DNA of 64,000 bases from Bosea sp. NBC_00550 (GTDB lineage Bacteria > Pseudomonadota > Alphaproteobacteria > Rhizobiales > Beijerinckiaceae), in the NCBI RefSeq assembly GCF_026020075.1, contig NZ_CP102772.1:3996501-4060500 (forward strand). Direction: 5' to 3'. The notes beneath the pieces were generated by a model. That model made no database searches. It was not told the origin of the DNA and saw only the letters and a program-made list of their open reading frames with translations. Every line of letters begins with the position of its first letter. Positions within the stretch are counted from its first letter, which is position 1. The translations under genes were made by a program, and so were the position numbers. Below, in pieces: positions 19,695-29,158 of this stretch.

Positions 19695-19833
19695 GCCGGA
19701 CCCCGACGCGGGATTGCGCCGACGGCGAGCCGGGCGCTATGAATCGGCGCACGCCTCTCCCGCGTGCGCCGCGCGACCCTGATCGCGGCATTCGGCGAGC
19801 CAGCCGGCCGAACCGGCACCCAGAGGCCAGATC

Positions 19834-20877
19834 ATGCGCATTGAGAACGATCCGAAGCTCGACTTTCGCGACGTCCTGATTCGCCCCAAGCGGTCGACGC
19901 TCGGCAGCCGCGCCCATGTCGATGTCGAGCGCAGCTTCCGCTTCCCGCATACCGGCAAGGATTGGAAAGGCTTCCCGCTGATCGCGGCCAATATGGACGT
20001 GGTCGGCACCATGGCGATGGCGCGCGCGCTTCTGAAGCACGGTGCGATGGTCGCCCTGCACAAGCACTACAGCGCCGAGGAGCTGATCGCCTTCTTCCGC
20101 GAGCCTGAATCGGCCAACGCCTTCTATTCGCTCGGCACCACCGATGCCGACCACGACAAGCTGAAGGCGGTCCACGCCCAGTCGCCGATCGGGAAGATCT
20201 GCCTCGATGTCGCCAATGGCTATACCGAGAAATTCGTCGATACCGTGAAGGCGACGCGCGCCGCCTTTCCGGATGCGGCGATCATGGCCGGCAACGTCGT
20301 CACCGGCGATATGACAGAGGCGCTGCTGCTGGCCGGCGCCGATATCGTCAAGGTCGGCATCGGGCCGGGTTCGGTCTGCACCACCCGCAAGATGACGGGC
20401 GTCGGCTATCCCCAGCTCTCCGCCATCATCGAATGCGCCGATGCCGCCCATGGGCTGAAAGGCCTCGTCTGCGGCGATGGCGGCCTGACCGTGCCGGGGG
20501 ATGTCGCCAAGGCCTATGGCGGCGGCGCCGATTTCGTGATGATGGGCGGCATGCTCGCCGGCCATGACGAATGCGAGGGCGAGATCCGTTATGAGGAACA
20601 CGACGGCGAGAAGGTGCCGGTCGCGATGACCTTCTACGGCATGTCCTCCGACACGGCGATGAAGAAGTATTCGGGCGGTGTCGCCAAATACCGGGCATCC
20701 GAGGGCAAGACGGTCGAGGTGCCCTATCGCGGCCCCGTCGCCGACACGATGCAGGAATTGATGGGCGGCGTGCGCTCGGCGATGACCTATATCGGCGCGG
20801 TCAGCCTCAAGGAGGTGCCCAAGCGCACCACCTTCATCATGGTCGGCAGCCAGCTCAACACGGTGTTCGGCAACTGA
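19834..20877 (+). CDS. guaC: GMP reductase
   Basis: GMP reductase converts GMP to IMP with NADPH, allowing guanine nucleotides to be reused for adenine nucleotides. At 347 residues it is the usual GuaC length. It lacks the CBS insertion of IMP dehydrogenase. The IMPDH/GMPR catalytic loop [11 protein letters not shown] (176-185) has Cys182, and the phosphate-binding GDGG and MMGGML segments follow. The start ATG 19834 is preceded by AGAGGCCAG. The next gene is convergent, so guaC is probably monocistronic. Confidence 0.95.
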   Translation: MRIENDPKLDFRDVLIRPKRSTLGSRAHVDVERSFRFPHTGKDWKGFPLIAANMDVVGTMAMARALLKHGAMVALHKHYSAEELIAFFREPESANAFYSLGTTDADHDKLKAVHAQSPIGKICLDVANGYTEKFVDTVKATRAAFPDAAIMAGNVVTGDMTEALLLAGADIVKVGIGPGSVCTTRKMTGVGYPQLSAIIECADAAHGLKGLVCGDGGLTVPGDVAKAYGGGADFVMMGGMLAGHDECEGEIRYEEHDGEKVPVAMTFYGMSSDTAMKKYSGGVAKYRASEGKTVEVPYRGPVADTMQELMGGVRSAMTYIGAVSLKEVPKRTTFIMVGSQLNTVFGN

Positions 20878-20886
20878 CCCTGCAGC

Positions 20887-22110
20887 TCAGGCCGGAACGG
20901 GCTGGGCCTTCGGCTGCTCGCGCATCAGGAACACCATCGCGCCGGCGCCCAGCGACAAGGCGACGGCGCTGAGCCAGACCGCGTCGTAGCGCGCGCTCAT
21001 GTCGACGAGATAGCCGCCCATGAAGGCGCCGGCCGCGGCGCCGACAGAATGGCCGGCCGAGATCAGGCCCATGGTCAGACCCATCACCCGCAGCCCGAGA
21101 TGGCTGGCGGCGAGGCTCGCGGTGACAGGTATCGTGGCGTAGTCGACGGCGCCGAACAGCACGGCGAAGGTCACCAGCATCTCGTAATCGGCACCGACGC
21201 GCATCAATACGAGGAAGGTGAGGGCGCGCAGGAGATAGATCGAGCCGAGCAGCGCGACGCGGTTCATCCGGTCGGTCAGCCAGCCAGCCCCGACCATGCC
21301 GGCGAGATTAACCGCCGAGAGGATGCCATAGGCCGCCGCGCTCGGGACCGGGCCGAAGCCGCAATAGGCGGCATAGGGAATGAGATGGGTCTCGATCACG
21401 CCGGCCGTGGTGTAGCCGCAGATCAGGAAGCTCCAGAACAGGATGTGGAAGGCCGGCTGGCGCAGTACGAAGCGCAGATCGGTCGATAGCGTGTGGGACT
21501 CAGGTCGACGCACCGGCGCGGCTGGAGCGTCCTTGGCCGACAGGGTCCACCACAACAGCGGCGCCAGCGCCAGGCAGGCGATGCCGATCGCCAGGAAGCT
21601 CCAGCGCCAGCTGAAGGTCGCCAGCAGCACGGCGACCAGCGGCACGATCAGGAATTGCCCGCCGGTCGCGCCTGATGTCGCGATGCCCGTGGCAAGCCCG
21701 CGCTGCGCGTCGAACAGCCGGGCGACCGCCGTCGAGACGACATGGGTCGCGACGAAGCCGAAGCCGATCGCCGCGATCCCGCTGAAGCCGAGCAGGAAGA
21801 CGACCGGGCTATTGGTCGAGGCGACGAGCAGGCAGCCGATGCCGACCAGCAGCAGGCCGAAGGTGAGGGTGGCGCGCACGCCGTAGCGGTCGGCGGCATG
21901 CCCGGCAAAAGGGGCGGTCAGCGCCATGACGAGCAAGGTCGCGGCTGCGGCGCCGGAGATGAAGCTGCGGGACCAGCCGAAATCCTGCATCAGCAGCGGC
22001 ATAACCAGCCCGAGCGTCGCCCGCGCCGAGAACGAGATCGCGAGCGCCAGGAAGCCGAAGCCGACGAGAAGCCAGCGCAGGAAGGGCGAAGGAGAGCGAG
22101 CGGGAGCCAT
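20887..22110 (-). CDS. MFS transporter
   Basis: The 407-residue protein has 12 predicted membrane segments and the MFS loop-2/3 motif GHAADRYGVR (about 68-77); GWLTDRMNR marks the equivalent loop in the second half. It resembles the oxalate/formate-antiporter-like and monocarboxylate branch of the family. The substrate is unknown. It is divergently transcribed from the LysR-type regulator at 22207 across a 96-base gap, a common arrangement in which the regulator controls the transporter. Confidence 0.87.
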   Translation of the reverse strand: MAPARSPSPFLRWLLVGFGFLALAISFSARATLGLVMPLLMQDFGWSRSFISGAAAATLLVMALTAPFAGHAADRYGVRATLTFGLLLVGIGCLLVASTNSPVVFLLGFSGIAAIGFGFVATHVVSTAVARLFDAQRGLATGIATSGATGGQFLIVPLVAVLLATFSWRWSFLAIGIACLALAPLLWWTLSAKDAPAAPVRRPESHTLSTDLRFVLRQPAFHILFWSFLICGYTTAGVIETHLIPYAAYCGFGPVPSAAAYGILSAVNLAGMVGAGWLTDRMNRVALLGSIYLLRALTFLVLMRVGADYEMLVTFAVLFGAVDYATIPVTASLAASHLGLRVMGLTMGLISAGHSVGAAAGAFMGGYLVDMSARYDAVWLSAVALSLGAGAMVFLMREQPKAQPVPA

Positions 22111-22206
22111 GATCTGTCCTCGGATGATCAGCTAGCCATTCCGCAACGCACCTCTGCCGGCAAACGATGGTTTCACCTTCGGTGTTTAGCTGTGCTAAAC
22201 AATGCC

Positions 22207-23082
22207 ATGACCATCCGCCTCTCGCTGCTGCAGACCTTCGTCACCGTCGCCCGCTCTGGCCGGATGCGCGATGCGGCCGAGCAGATGGCGCTGACGCCGG
22301 GCGCGATCAGCCAGCGCATCCGGGAGCTGGAGGAAGGCGCCAGGCGTCGCTTGTTCACGCGGACGCAGGCCGGCGTCGAACTGACGAGCGCGGGCCGCAA
22401 GCTGCTGGACACGCTCGACGGCCCGTTCCGCCGGATCGAGGAGGTCAGCCGGGAGCTGTCGGCCTCGCCGTCGCGCCGTGTCACGATCACGACGATGGCC
22501 TCCTTCGCCGCAAACTGGCTGGTGCCGCGCCTCGCCGGCTTTTCAAGGCTCCATCCCGAGATCGATATCGCGCTCGAGACCGACAACCGCGTCGTGGATC
22601 TGAAGCGGGAGCCGATCGATCTCGCGATCCGCCATGGCCTCGGAGACTATCCCGGGCTCGAAACCACTTGGCTGATGGCACCGGAGCTGATCGTGGTGGC
22701 GAGCCCCACGCTGCTGGACGCCCATCCTCCGATTGTTTCGCCGGCGGATTGCCTGGCTTTCCCGCTATTGCACGACATCGACCGCGCCGACTGGCCGCTC
22801 TGGCTCCTGGCCCAGGGCGTCGAGGCGCCGCGCGAGTTGAAGGGGCCGTCCTTCTCCGACGACCATCTGCTGGTCAGGGCCGCAGCTGCCGGACAGGGAA
22901 TCGCGCTCGTCCGGGACGTCTATGCCGATGACGACCTGCGCAATGGCCGGTTGGTCCAGGCCATTTCCGTGCAGTGGCCGACGAAGCTCGCCTATTACGC
23001 CGTCGGCACGTCCGAGGCGTTGCAGAAGCCGGCGGTTCGGCGCTTCCGGGACTGGCTCGTCGCCGAGGCGCGGGCCTCCTGA
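22207..23082 (+). CDS. LysR-family transcriptional regulator (GcvA-like)
   Basis: The protein has 291 residues from ATG 22207. The N-terminal winged helix-turn-helix (about 1-65) has the pattern LLQTFVTVARSGRMRDAAEQM then TPGAISQRIRELE. The substrate-binding domain (about 90-288) follows, with a hydrophobic MASFAANWLVPRL first strand. LAGFSRLHPEIDIALETD is characteristic of the GcvA/AmpR-like subgroup. It probably controls the divergent MFS gene. The T-N11-A-type site expected for LysR in the 96-base gap is not obvious by eye. Confidence 0.9.
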   Translation: MTIRLSLLQTFVTVARSGRMRDAAEQMALTPGAISQRIRELEEGARRRLFTRTQAGVELTSAGRKLLDTLDGPFRRIEEVSRELSASPSRRVTITTMASFAANWLVPRLAGFSRLHPEIDIALETDNRVVDLKREPIDLAIRHGLGDYPGLETTWLMAPELIVVASPTLLDAHPPIVSPADCLAFPLLHDIDRADWPLWLLAQGVEAPRELKGPSFSDDHLLVRAAAAGQGIALVRDVYADDDLRNGRLVQAISVQWPTKLAYYAVGTSEALQKPAVRRFRDWLVAEARAS

Positions 23083-23210
23083 CAGCGTCCGGCAGGGTGC
23101 TTGCTGCCCCGCCGGATCGCGGGTTCTCCGGGCGCTATCGCTTTCGGTGCGGCTGTTGCATAGTCCGGTCTCCAGCATAGAGAGCCGTCAATGGCTTCGG
23201 GGAGACGGAT

Positions 23211-24242
23211 ATGACGATCAGGATTTTGAGCGTGGCGGCGGTTCTCGCCGCCGGAGTTTCGTTCGCGCAGGCGCAGCAGCTCGCCCCGAGCCCGACACTG
23301 GATGCCGTCAAGGCGCGCGGCAATCTCGAATGCGGCGTGCATCTCGGCCTGCCCGGCTTCTCCTTCGCCAACGACAAGGGCGAATGGAGCGGTCTCGACG
23401 TCGATTACTGCAAGGCGCTGGCCGCCGCCGTCCTCGGCGATGCCACCAAGGTGAAGTACACGCCGACCTCGGTGCAGCAGCGCTGGCCGATCCTGCAATC
23501 GGGCCAGGTCGACGTGCTCTCGCGCAACTCGACCATCACCTTCTCGCGCAATGCGACGCTCGGGCTCAACTTCCAGGGCATCAACTTCTACGAGGGCCAG
23601 ACCTTCGTCGTCCGCAAGTCGACGGGCGTGAAGGAAGCCGCCGGCCTCGACGGCGCCTCGGTCTGCGTCGCCGCCGGCTCGACCGAGGAGAAGAACGCCG
23701 CCGACTGGTTCCGCGAGCGCAACCTCAAGGTCACCATCACCAATTTCCAGAAGAATGACGACGCTATCACGGCCTATGATTCCGGCCGCTGCGACGCCTA
23801 TACCGCCGGCGTCGGCGCCCTTGCCGGCCAGCGCGCCAAGCTCAAGAACCCCGACGAGCACGTCATCCTGACCCAGCCGATCTCGAACGATCCGCAGGGG
23901 CCCGTGACGCGCTGGGGCGACGAGCGCTGGCAGCTCATCGTCCGCTGGGTGCTGAACGGCACGATCGCGGCCGAGGCGCTCGGCGTCGCCTCCAAGAACG
24001 TCGACGAGATGAAGGCCAACTCGAAGAACACCGAAGTGCGTCGTCTGCTCGGCGCCGAGGGCGGTTTCGGCGCCATGATGGGGCTGTCGAACGACTGGAT
24101 GTACAACGCGATCAAGCAGGTCGGGAACTACGGCGAGAGCTACGAGCGCACCGTCGGCATGGGCTCGCAGCTGAAGCTCGAGCGCGGCCAGAACCAGCTC
24201 TGGACCAAGGGCGGCCTGCTCTTCACCCCGCCCTTCCAGTGA
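23211..24242 (+). CDS. Amino-acid ABC transporter periplasmic binding protein (AapJ-like)
   Basis: The 343-residue protein has a cleavable signal peptide of about 21 residues (hydrophobic core SVAAVLAAGVSF, likely cut after AQA). The type II periplasmic fold includes GVHLGLPGFSFANDKGEWSG and DVLSRNSTITFSRN, typical of general L-amino-acid binding proteins (AapJ/BztA). Its length (about 340) is that of AapJ. Permeases AapQ/AapM-like follow, so this is a broad-range amino-acid uptake system. A palindromic repeat separates it from the permeases and may help keep its mRNA more abundant. Confidence 0.93.
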   Translation: MTIRILSVAAVLAAGVSFAQAQQLAPSPTLDAVKARGNLECGVHLGLPGFSFANDKGEWSGLDVDYCKALAAAVLGDATKVKYTPTSVQQRWPILQSGQVDVLSRNSTITFSRNATLGLNFQGINFYEGQTFVVRKSTGVKEAAGLDGASVCVAAGSTEEKNAADWFRERNLKVTITNFQKNDDAITAYDSGRCDAYTAGVGALAGQRAKLKNPDEHVILTQPISNDPQGPVTRWGDERWQLIVRWVLNGTIAAEALGVASKNVDEMKANSKNTEVRRLLGAEGGFGAMMGLSNDWMYNAIKQVGNYGESYERTVGMGSQLKLERGQNQLWTKGGLLFTPPFQ

Positions 24243-24287
24243 GAGCGGCTTGAAGAGCCTCTCCTCCACCGGATGAAACGCACCATC

Positions 24288-24381
24288 ATCCCGGACAGGC
24301 CGCTCTAGCGGCGCCGATCCGGGATCCATGCCTGACCGTTCCGGCATGGATCCCGGGTCTCCGCTTCGCCGCGCCCGGGAT
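24288..24381. repeat. Compound palindromic repeat inside the amino-acid transporter operon, copy B
   Basis: Three nested inverted repeats follow each other: ATCCCGGA/TCCGGGAT (24288-24325), ATCCATGCC/GGCATGGAT (24324-24351) and ATCCCGGG/CCCGGGAT (24350-24381). The last one shares its loop (GAAGCGGAGACCC on the minus strand) with the repeats at 5423 and 26650. It sits between the binding-protein and permease genes, where such structures often stabilise the upstream mRNA. Confidence 0.75.
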
Positions 24382-24418
24382 GACCGCGCGCTCGTGATAC
24401 TCTCGACAGGCAAGGCGT

Positions 24419-25582
24419 ATGACGAAAGCCCTGTCCATCATCAACGACAAGCGCGTCCGCGACTGGATCTACCAGATCGCGGTCGTCGTCTTCCTCGTCG
24501 GCATGACCGTCTTCTTCGTGCGCAACGCCTCGGAGAACATGGTCAAGGCCGGCATCGCCTCGGGCTTCGACTTCCTCTGGCGCACTTCGGGCATCGAGGT
24601 GCCCTTCGTCCTGACCGGCTACACCCAGGCCGACAACATCCTCGGCCTGTTCTGGGTCGGCGTCGCCAACACCATGCTGGTGACGGTGATCGCGATCGTG
24701 CTGGCGACGCTGCTCGGCTTCGTCGTCGGCATTGCCCGGCTGTCGACGCACTGGCTGCTATCGACCATCGCCGGCGCCTATATCGAGTTCGTCCGCAACA
24801 TCCCGCTGCTGTTCTTCGTGCTGTTCTGGTATTTCGGCATCATCGCCGCCCTGCCGGCGCCACGCCAGAGCATCAGCCTGTTCGGCGTCGCCTTCCTGAA
24901 CAATCGCGGCGTGACGATCCCGCTGCCGGACGGGCTGGAGAATTTCCGCGTCGCCGGCCTCGTGATCCTCGTCAGCGTCCTCGCCTACTGGGCCTTCGCG
25001 ATCTGGGCGCGCCGCCGCCAGGAGCGCACCGGGCTGCACGCGCCGACCTTGCGGGTCGGCCTCGCCCTGCTGCTCGCCGTGCCGCTGCTGGCTATCGTCT
25101 GGGCCACTCTGGCGACGCGCTGGGACGTCCCGGCGCTGCGCGGCTTCAACTATCGCGGCGGATTCGCCGTCATCCCTGAATTCGTCGCGCTGCTCGCGGC
25201 GCTCGTCACCTATACGGCCGGCTTCATCGCCGAGATCGTCCGCGGCGGCATCCAGTCGGTCTCGCATGGGCAGACCGAGGCCGGATCGGCGCTGGGATTG
25301 CGCTCCGGCCAGATCCTGAGGCTCGTCACCATCCCCCAGGCGCTGCGCGTAATGATCCCGCCGCTGACCAACCAGTATCTCAACGTACTGAAGAACTCGT
25401 CCTTCGGCGCGGCCATCGCCTATCCCGACGTGGTCAGCCTGTTCATGGGCTCGGCGCTCAACAACACCGGCCAGGCGATCGAGATCATCGCCATGACGCT
25501 CGCCGTCTATCTCGTCATCGGCCTGGCCGTTTCGGCGATCATGAACTGGTACAACGCCCGTATCGCCCTGGTGACGCGATGA
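24419..25582 (+). CDS. Amino-acid ABC transporter permease (AapQ-like)
   Basis: The 387-residue inner-membrane protein has about eight hydrophobic segments. The HisM-type permease domain contains GVANTMLVTVIAIVLATLLGF at its start, and the cytoplasmic EAA loop reads GQTEAGSALGLRSGQ (about 280-294). The length and the large insertion between the first helices match AapQ/BztB of the general L-amino-acid transporter. The start is ATG 24419. The stop overlaps the next permease start as ATGA (25579-25582), which indicates translational coupling. Confidence 0.93.
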   Translation: MTKALSIINDKRVRDWIYQIAVVVFLVGMTVFFVRNASENMVKAGIASGFDFLWRTSGIEVPFVLTGYTQADNILGLFWVGVANTMLVTVIAIVLATLLGFVVGIARLSTHWLLSTIAGAYIEFVRNIPLLFFVLFWYFGIIAALPAPRQSISLFGVAFLNNRGVTIPLPDGLENFRVAGLVILVSVLAYWAFAIWARRRQERTGLHAPTLRVGLALLLAVPLLAIVWATLATRWDVPALRGFNYRGGFAVIPEFVALLAALVTYTAGFIAEIVRGGIQSVSHGQTEAGSALGLRSGQILRLVTIPQALRVMIPPLTNQYLNVLKNSSFGAAIAYPDVVSLFMGSALNNTGQAIEIIAMTLAVYLVIGLAVSAIMNWYNARIALVTR

Positions 25583-26622
25583 ACCGCGTCTCGTCCCTCT
25601 CCCTCTGGCGCGAGCGTCTGTTCGGCACGCCCTTCACCGGCTTCGTCAGCGTGGTGCTGGCCTTCGTCATCGCCTGGCTGGCGGTGCCGCTGATCCGCTG
25701 GGCGGTGATCGATGCGACCTGGACAGGCACGACCCGGGCGGACTGTGCGCCGGGCGGCGCCTGCTGGGTCTTCATCCGCGCCCGCTTCGGCCAGTTCATG
25801 TACGGGCTCTATCCCCCGGACCAGCGCTGGCGGGTCGATATCGCCGGCATCGCCTTCGTCCTGGGCATTGCCTCGGTCGTCTTCGCCCCGCAGCGGCTCA
25901 AGCTGAAGCTCGGCGTCATCATGCTCGTGCTGCTGCCGCCGCTCGGCATCTGGCTGCTCTCGGGCGGGTTCGGGCTGCGCTATATCGAGACCCGCGAATG
26001 GGGCGGGCTGATGCTCACCTTGTTCATCTCGATCTATGCGAGCCTGATCGCGATCCCGCTCGGCATTCTCTTCGCGCTCGGCCGCCAGTCGGAATTGCGC
26101 GTCATCCGGCTGATCAGCATCGTCTTCATCGAGTTCTGGCGGGGCGTGCCGATCATCGCCGTGATCTTTCTCGCCTCGCTGCTGCTGCCGCTGATCCTGC
26201 CCGGCGGCATCGGCATCGACCGGCTGGCACGCGCCGTGATCGGGCTCGGCTTCGTCATCGCCGCCTATATGGCGGAGGCCGTGCGCGGCGGTCTGCAGGC
26301 GCTGCCCAAGGGCCAGCGCGAGGCGGCGACGGCGCTCGGCCTGAACTACTGGAAGGCGACCGGCCTGATCATCCTGCCGCAGGCGCTGCGCATCTCGCTG
26401 CCGGCGATGACCAACGAGTTCATCGCGCTGATCAAGAACACGACGCTGGTGCTGGTCGTCTCGATCCTCGACCTGCTCGGCATCGCCCAGGCCTCTCTCG
26501 CCGATCCCAACTGGGTCGGCATGAACATGGAGGCCTATGTCTTCTCGGGCTCGATCTACTGGCTGATCTGCTTCGCGCTCTCGCGCTGGAGCCGGTCTCT
26601 GGAGAACAGGCGCAGGTTGTAA
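25579..26622 (+). CDS. Amino-acid ABC transporter permease (AapM-like)
   Basis: The 347-residue second permease subunit pairs with the preceding gene. It has an N-terminal hydrophobic region with a periplasmic Cys-containing loop and then the HisM-like domain, with LGILFALGRQSELRVIRL and the EAA loop KGQREAATALGLNYWKA (about 236-252). It matches AapM/BztC in order and length. The operon should continue with the ATPase aapP/bztD, but the sequence after it is a repeat, a terminator and the convergent gcrA gene. No ATPase gene is present in the window. Confidence 0.93.
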   Translation: MNRVSSLSLWRERLFGTPFTGFVSVVLAFVIAWLAVPLIRWAVIDATWTGTTRADCAPGGACWVFIRARFGQFMYGLYPPDQRWRVDIAGIAFVLGIASVVFAPQRLKLKLGVIMLVLLPPLGIWLLSGGFGLRYIETREWGGLMLTLFISIYASLIAIPLGILFALGRQSELRVIRLISIVFIEFWRGVPIIAVIFLASLLLPLILPGGIGIDRLARAVIGLGFVIAAYMAEAVRGGLQALPKGQREAATALGLNYWKATGLIILPQALRISLPAMTNEFIALIKNTTLVLVVSILDLLGIAQASLADPNWVGMNMEAYVFSGSIYWLICFALSRWSRSLENRRRL

Positions 26623-26649
26623 CGGCGGCGTCGCGGAACACTTGCCGTC

Positions 26650-26683
26650 ATTCTCGGGCGGAGCGAAGCGCAGACCCGAGAAT
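26650..26683. repeat. Dispersed palindromic intergenic repeat, copy C
   Basis: A 9-bp perfect inverted repeat, ATTCTCGGG / CCCGAGAAT, has a 16-base loop containing GAGCGAAGCGCAGA. It is the same family as copies A and B, and lies 27 bases after the AapM-like permease stop. Confidence 0.75.
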
Positions 26684-26766
26684 CTCGTGACGAGAGGTCA
26701 CCGGGACCTCCTTCGGCCAGAGATGGTCGGTCAAGCCCGATCATGACGCGCTCTCTACGACTCAAC

Positions 26767-26794
26767 AAAAAACCGGCCCGAAGGCCGGTTTTTT
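26767..26794. terminator. Bidirectional intrinsic terminator
   Basis: A perfect 12-bp stem, AAAAAACCGGCC / GGCCGGTTTTTT, has a CGAA loop. Its T-tracts work on both strands, so it can stop transcripts from the amino-acid transporter operon and from gcrA, which ends 23 bases away. Confidence 0.93.
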
Positions 26795-26816
26795 CTCTTT
26801 CGAGGTGGCTCCCGCC

Positions 26817-27356
26817 TCAGGCCCGCACTTTGCTCCGGTCGCGTCGGCGGTCGGCGGCGGGCTGGTAGGCGATGCGCGAGTGGTGGCTGCAATAGGGCAT
26901 GCCGGTCTGCGAGCGCGCGCCGCAGAAGCGGAACTCCGGCGTCGTCGGGTCGCCCATCGGCCAGCGGCACATATACTCGCGCAGATCCATGATGGTGACG
27001 CGCTCCGAGAACGGGATCACCACATCCTCCGAGGGAGCCGGGGCTGCTTCGGTCTCGGCTTCCGGGGAGAAATCGGGCGCCAGCGCATGAGCGCCGCGTG
27101 TCGCGGTGGCCGGCCCCGCCATGGGGTGGCTCGGCGAGCGCGTCGGCGTCTTGCGGGGGGCGGCATTGCGTGGCGTGGCCGGTTGGGCCGCGCTCTTGGC
27201 CCGGCCCGAAAGGCCGAGACGGTGAACCTTTCCGATCACCGCGTTGCGCGTCACATTGCCCAGCTCGGCGGCGATCTGGCTCGCGCTCAGACCGTCGCTC
27301 CAGAGCTTCTTGAGCAGCTCGACGCGCTCGTCAGTCCATGCTCCGGCTTCGTTCAT
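26817..27356 (-). CDS. gcrA: GcrA family cell-cycle regulator
   Basis: GcrA binds sigma70-RNA polymerase and promoters methylated by CcrM at GANTC sites, and drives S-phase genes in alphaproteobacteria. The N-terminal WTDERVELLKKLW helix and ASQIAAELG helix-turn-helix (about 6-35), then NAVIGKVHRLGL, are diagnostic. The tail ends with the GcrA C-terminal domain (CRWPMGDP, FCG, YCSHHSRIAYQP) that contacts sigma70. ATG 27356 is preceded by AGGTG at good spacing; ATG 27362 and GTG 27365 are in-frame alternatives. A strong terminator follows the gene. Confidence 0.94.
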   Translation of the reverse strand: MNEAGAWTDERVELLKKLWSDGLSASQIAAELGNVTRNAVIGKVHRLGLSGRAKSAAQPATPRNAAPRKTPTRSPSHPMAGPATATRGAHALAPDFSPEAETEAAPAPSEDVVIPFSERVTIMDLREYMCRWPMGDPTTPEFRFCGARSQTGMPYCSHHSRIAYQPAADRRRDRSKVRA

Positions 27357-27899
27357 CCGCATCACCTATCTTGTCCGGCCGGTCCTTGCGGAACCCGCCT
27401 TTAAGGGCGCTTCGTGACGGAATCCGGGATCAGCGGCTTTGTCGCTGAGACAAAACCGTTGCTGCCGCTACAGACGGTACAGGGGACGCCGCACGAAATG
27501 TCGTATCTGACGAGGACGACCATACAAGCTGCGGTGACTCGCGAACAAGAGTCGGCGAATCCGAAAACAGCTTTTCCCCAGGCGATTCGCGATTGGGCCG
27601 TCAAGCGAATCCTTTTGGCAACACTGTCGCCCACGGCTTTGAATTGACAGTTCCGGCCGCCTTAAGCATATTTATCCACAAGGTGACGCCGCCCGCTCGG
27701 GCGGCGCTTATGTTTGCGGATCAAGGCCCCGAACGATGCGGATGACGGCGCGACGAGAAGGCAGGAGCTGGGTGCGACGATAACGTCGTCACCGGGTCTC
27801 ATCATGGCTGCAACCTGCAGCGTCCATCCCGGATCGTCGTTCTTCAGTTCAGCGCCAATCCGTTCTCACCCCGTCCCCCTTCGTGAGGATCTCCATTCC
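27357..27899. other. Intergenic region between gcrA and argD, with a GC-rich hairpin
   Basis: This is about 540 bases between divergent genes. Short open frames exist on both strands (for example 27414-27647 on the plus strand), but none has convincing coding character. A hairpin CGCCGCCC/GGGCGGCG lies at 27687-27706 in the argD leader, without a following T-run. No arginine-operator consensus was recognised. Confidence 0.45.
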
Positions 27900-29120
27900 A
27901 TGGCTCCCGCCCCTGTTTCCGCCAGCCAGTCCGTGCTCGTGCCGACCTATGCCCGCGCCCCCGTCGCCTTCGAGCGCGGTGAAGGCCCCTGGGCCATCAC
28001 GGCCGACGGCACGCGCTATCTGGATTTCGGCGCCGGTATCGCCGTCAATGCGCTCGGCCATGCGCACCCGCATCTGGTCAAGACGCTGACCGAGCAGGCC
28101 GGCAAGATCTGGCACACCTCGAATCTGTACGGCGCGCCGGATGGCGAGCGCCTTGCCCGCAGGCTCTGCGAGGCGACCTTCGCCGAGCGGGTCTTCTTCA
28201 CCAATTCAGGTGCCGAAGCGAACGAGTGCGCCATCAAGATGGCGCGAAAATACCACGCGGCGAAGGGGCATCCCGAGCGCTACCGCATCATCACCTTCGA
28301 GGGTGCCTTCCATGGCCGGACGCTGGCGACCATCGCCGCCGGCGGCCAGCAGAAATACATCGACGGCTTCGGCCCCAAGGTCGACGGCTTCGACCAGGTG
28401 CCGTTCGACGACGAGAAGGCGCTGCGGGCGGCGATCACGCCGGAGACGGCCGCGCTGATGATCGAGCCGATCCAGGGCGAGGGCGGCCTGCGCTCCGTGC
28501 CGCCGCGCTTCCTCAAGCTGCTGCGCGATCTCTGCGACGAGAACGGCCTGATGCTGGTTTTCGACGAGATCCAAACCGGCGTCGGCCGCACCGGCAAGTT
28601 CTTCGCTCATGAGATGTACGGCGTCACGCCCGACATCATGTCGATCGCCAAGGGCATCGGCGGCGGCTTCCCGATGGGCGCCTGCCTTGCGACCGAGGAA
28701 GCGGCATCGGGCATGACGCTCGGCACGCACGGCACCACCTTCGGCGGCAACCCGCTCGCCATGGCGGTCGGCAACGCCGTGCTCGACGTGGTGCTGGAGC
28801 CCGGCTTCATCGAGCGCGTCGGCCAGATCGCGCTCCGGCTGAAGCAGTCGCTCGCCGAGCTCAAGGACAAGCATCCCGACATCATCGCCGACATCCGCGG
28901 CGAGGGCCTGATGCTGGGCCTCAAGCTGCACACGCCCAACACCGATTTCGTCAACGAGGCCCGCGCCCACGGGCTGCTGGTGGTCGGCGCCGGCGACAAT
29001 GTCGTGCGCCTGCTGCCGCCGCTGATCATCACCGAGGCGGATGTCGCCGAGGCCGTGTCGCGGCTCGACAAGACCGCCGGCGCCGTCGAGGCGACGCTGA
29101 AGCGTCCGGCCGCCGAATAA
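27900..29120 (+). CDS. argD: Acetylornithine aminotransferase
   Basis: This PLP class III aminotransferase converts N-acetylglutamate semialdehyde to N-acetylornithine in arginine synthesis, and can also act on succinyldiaminopimelate. It has 406 residues from ATG 27900; the open frame reaches back to 27714, but that part lacks conservation. Visible motifs are [33 protein letters not shown] and SIAKGIGGG, which holds the Schiff-base lysine. It is the first gene of an argD-argF-hslO unit; argF follows after 38 bases. Confidence 0.95.
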   Translation: MAPAPVSASQSVLVPTYARAPVAFERGEGPWAITADGTRYLDFGAGIAVNALGHAHPHLVKTLTEQAGKIWHTSNLYGAPDGERLARRLCEATFAERVFFTNSGAEANECAIKMARKYHAAKGHPERYRIITFEGAFHGRTLATIAAGGQQKYIDGFGPKVDGFDQVPFDDEKALRAAITPETAALMIEPIQGEGGLRSVPPRFLKLLRDLCDENGLMLVFDEIQTGVGRTGKFFAHEMYGVTPDIMSIAKGIGGGFPMGACLATEEAASGMTLGTHGTTFGGNPLAMAVGNAVLDVVLEPGFIERVGQIALRLKQSLAELKDKHPDIIADIRGEGLMLGLKLHTPNTDFVNEARAHGLLVVGAGDNVVRLLPPLIITEADVAEAVSRLDKTAGAVEATLKRPAAE

Positions 29121-29158
29121 ACTCAACCGATCCATCCCGCGAAGCGAAGGAAGCGCCC

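Noticed and set aside
27414..27647. 77-residue plus-strand frame between gcrA and argD
   Set aside because: A similar-length frame exists on the other strand, neither has a ribosome-binding site or recognisable features.
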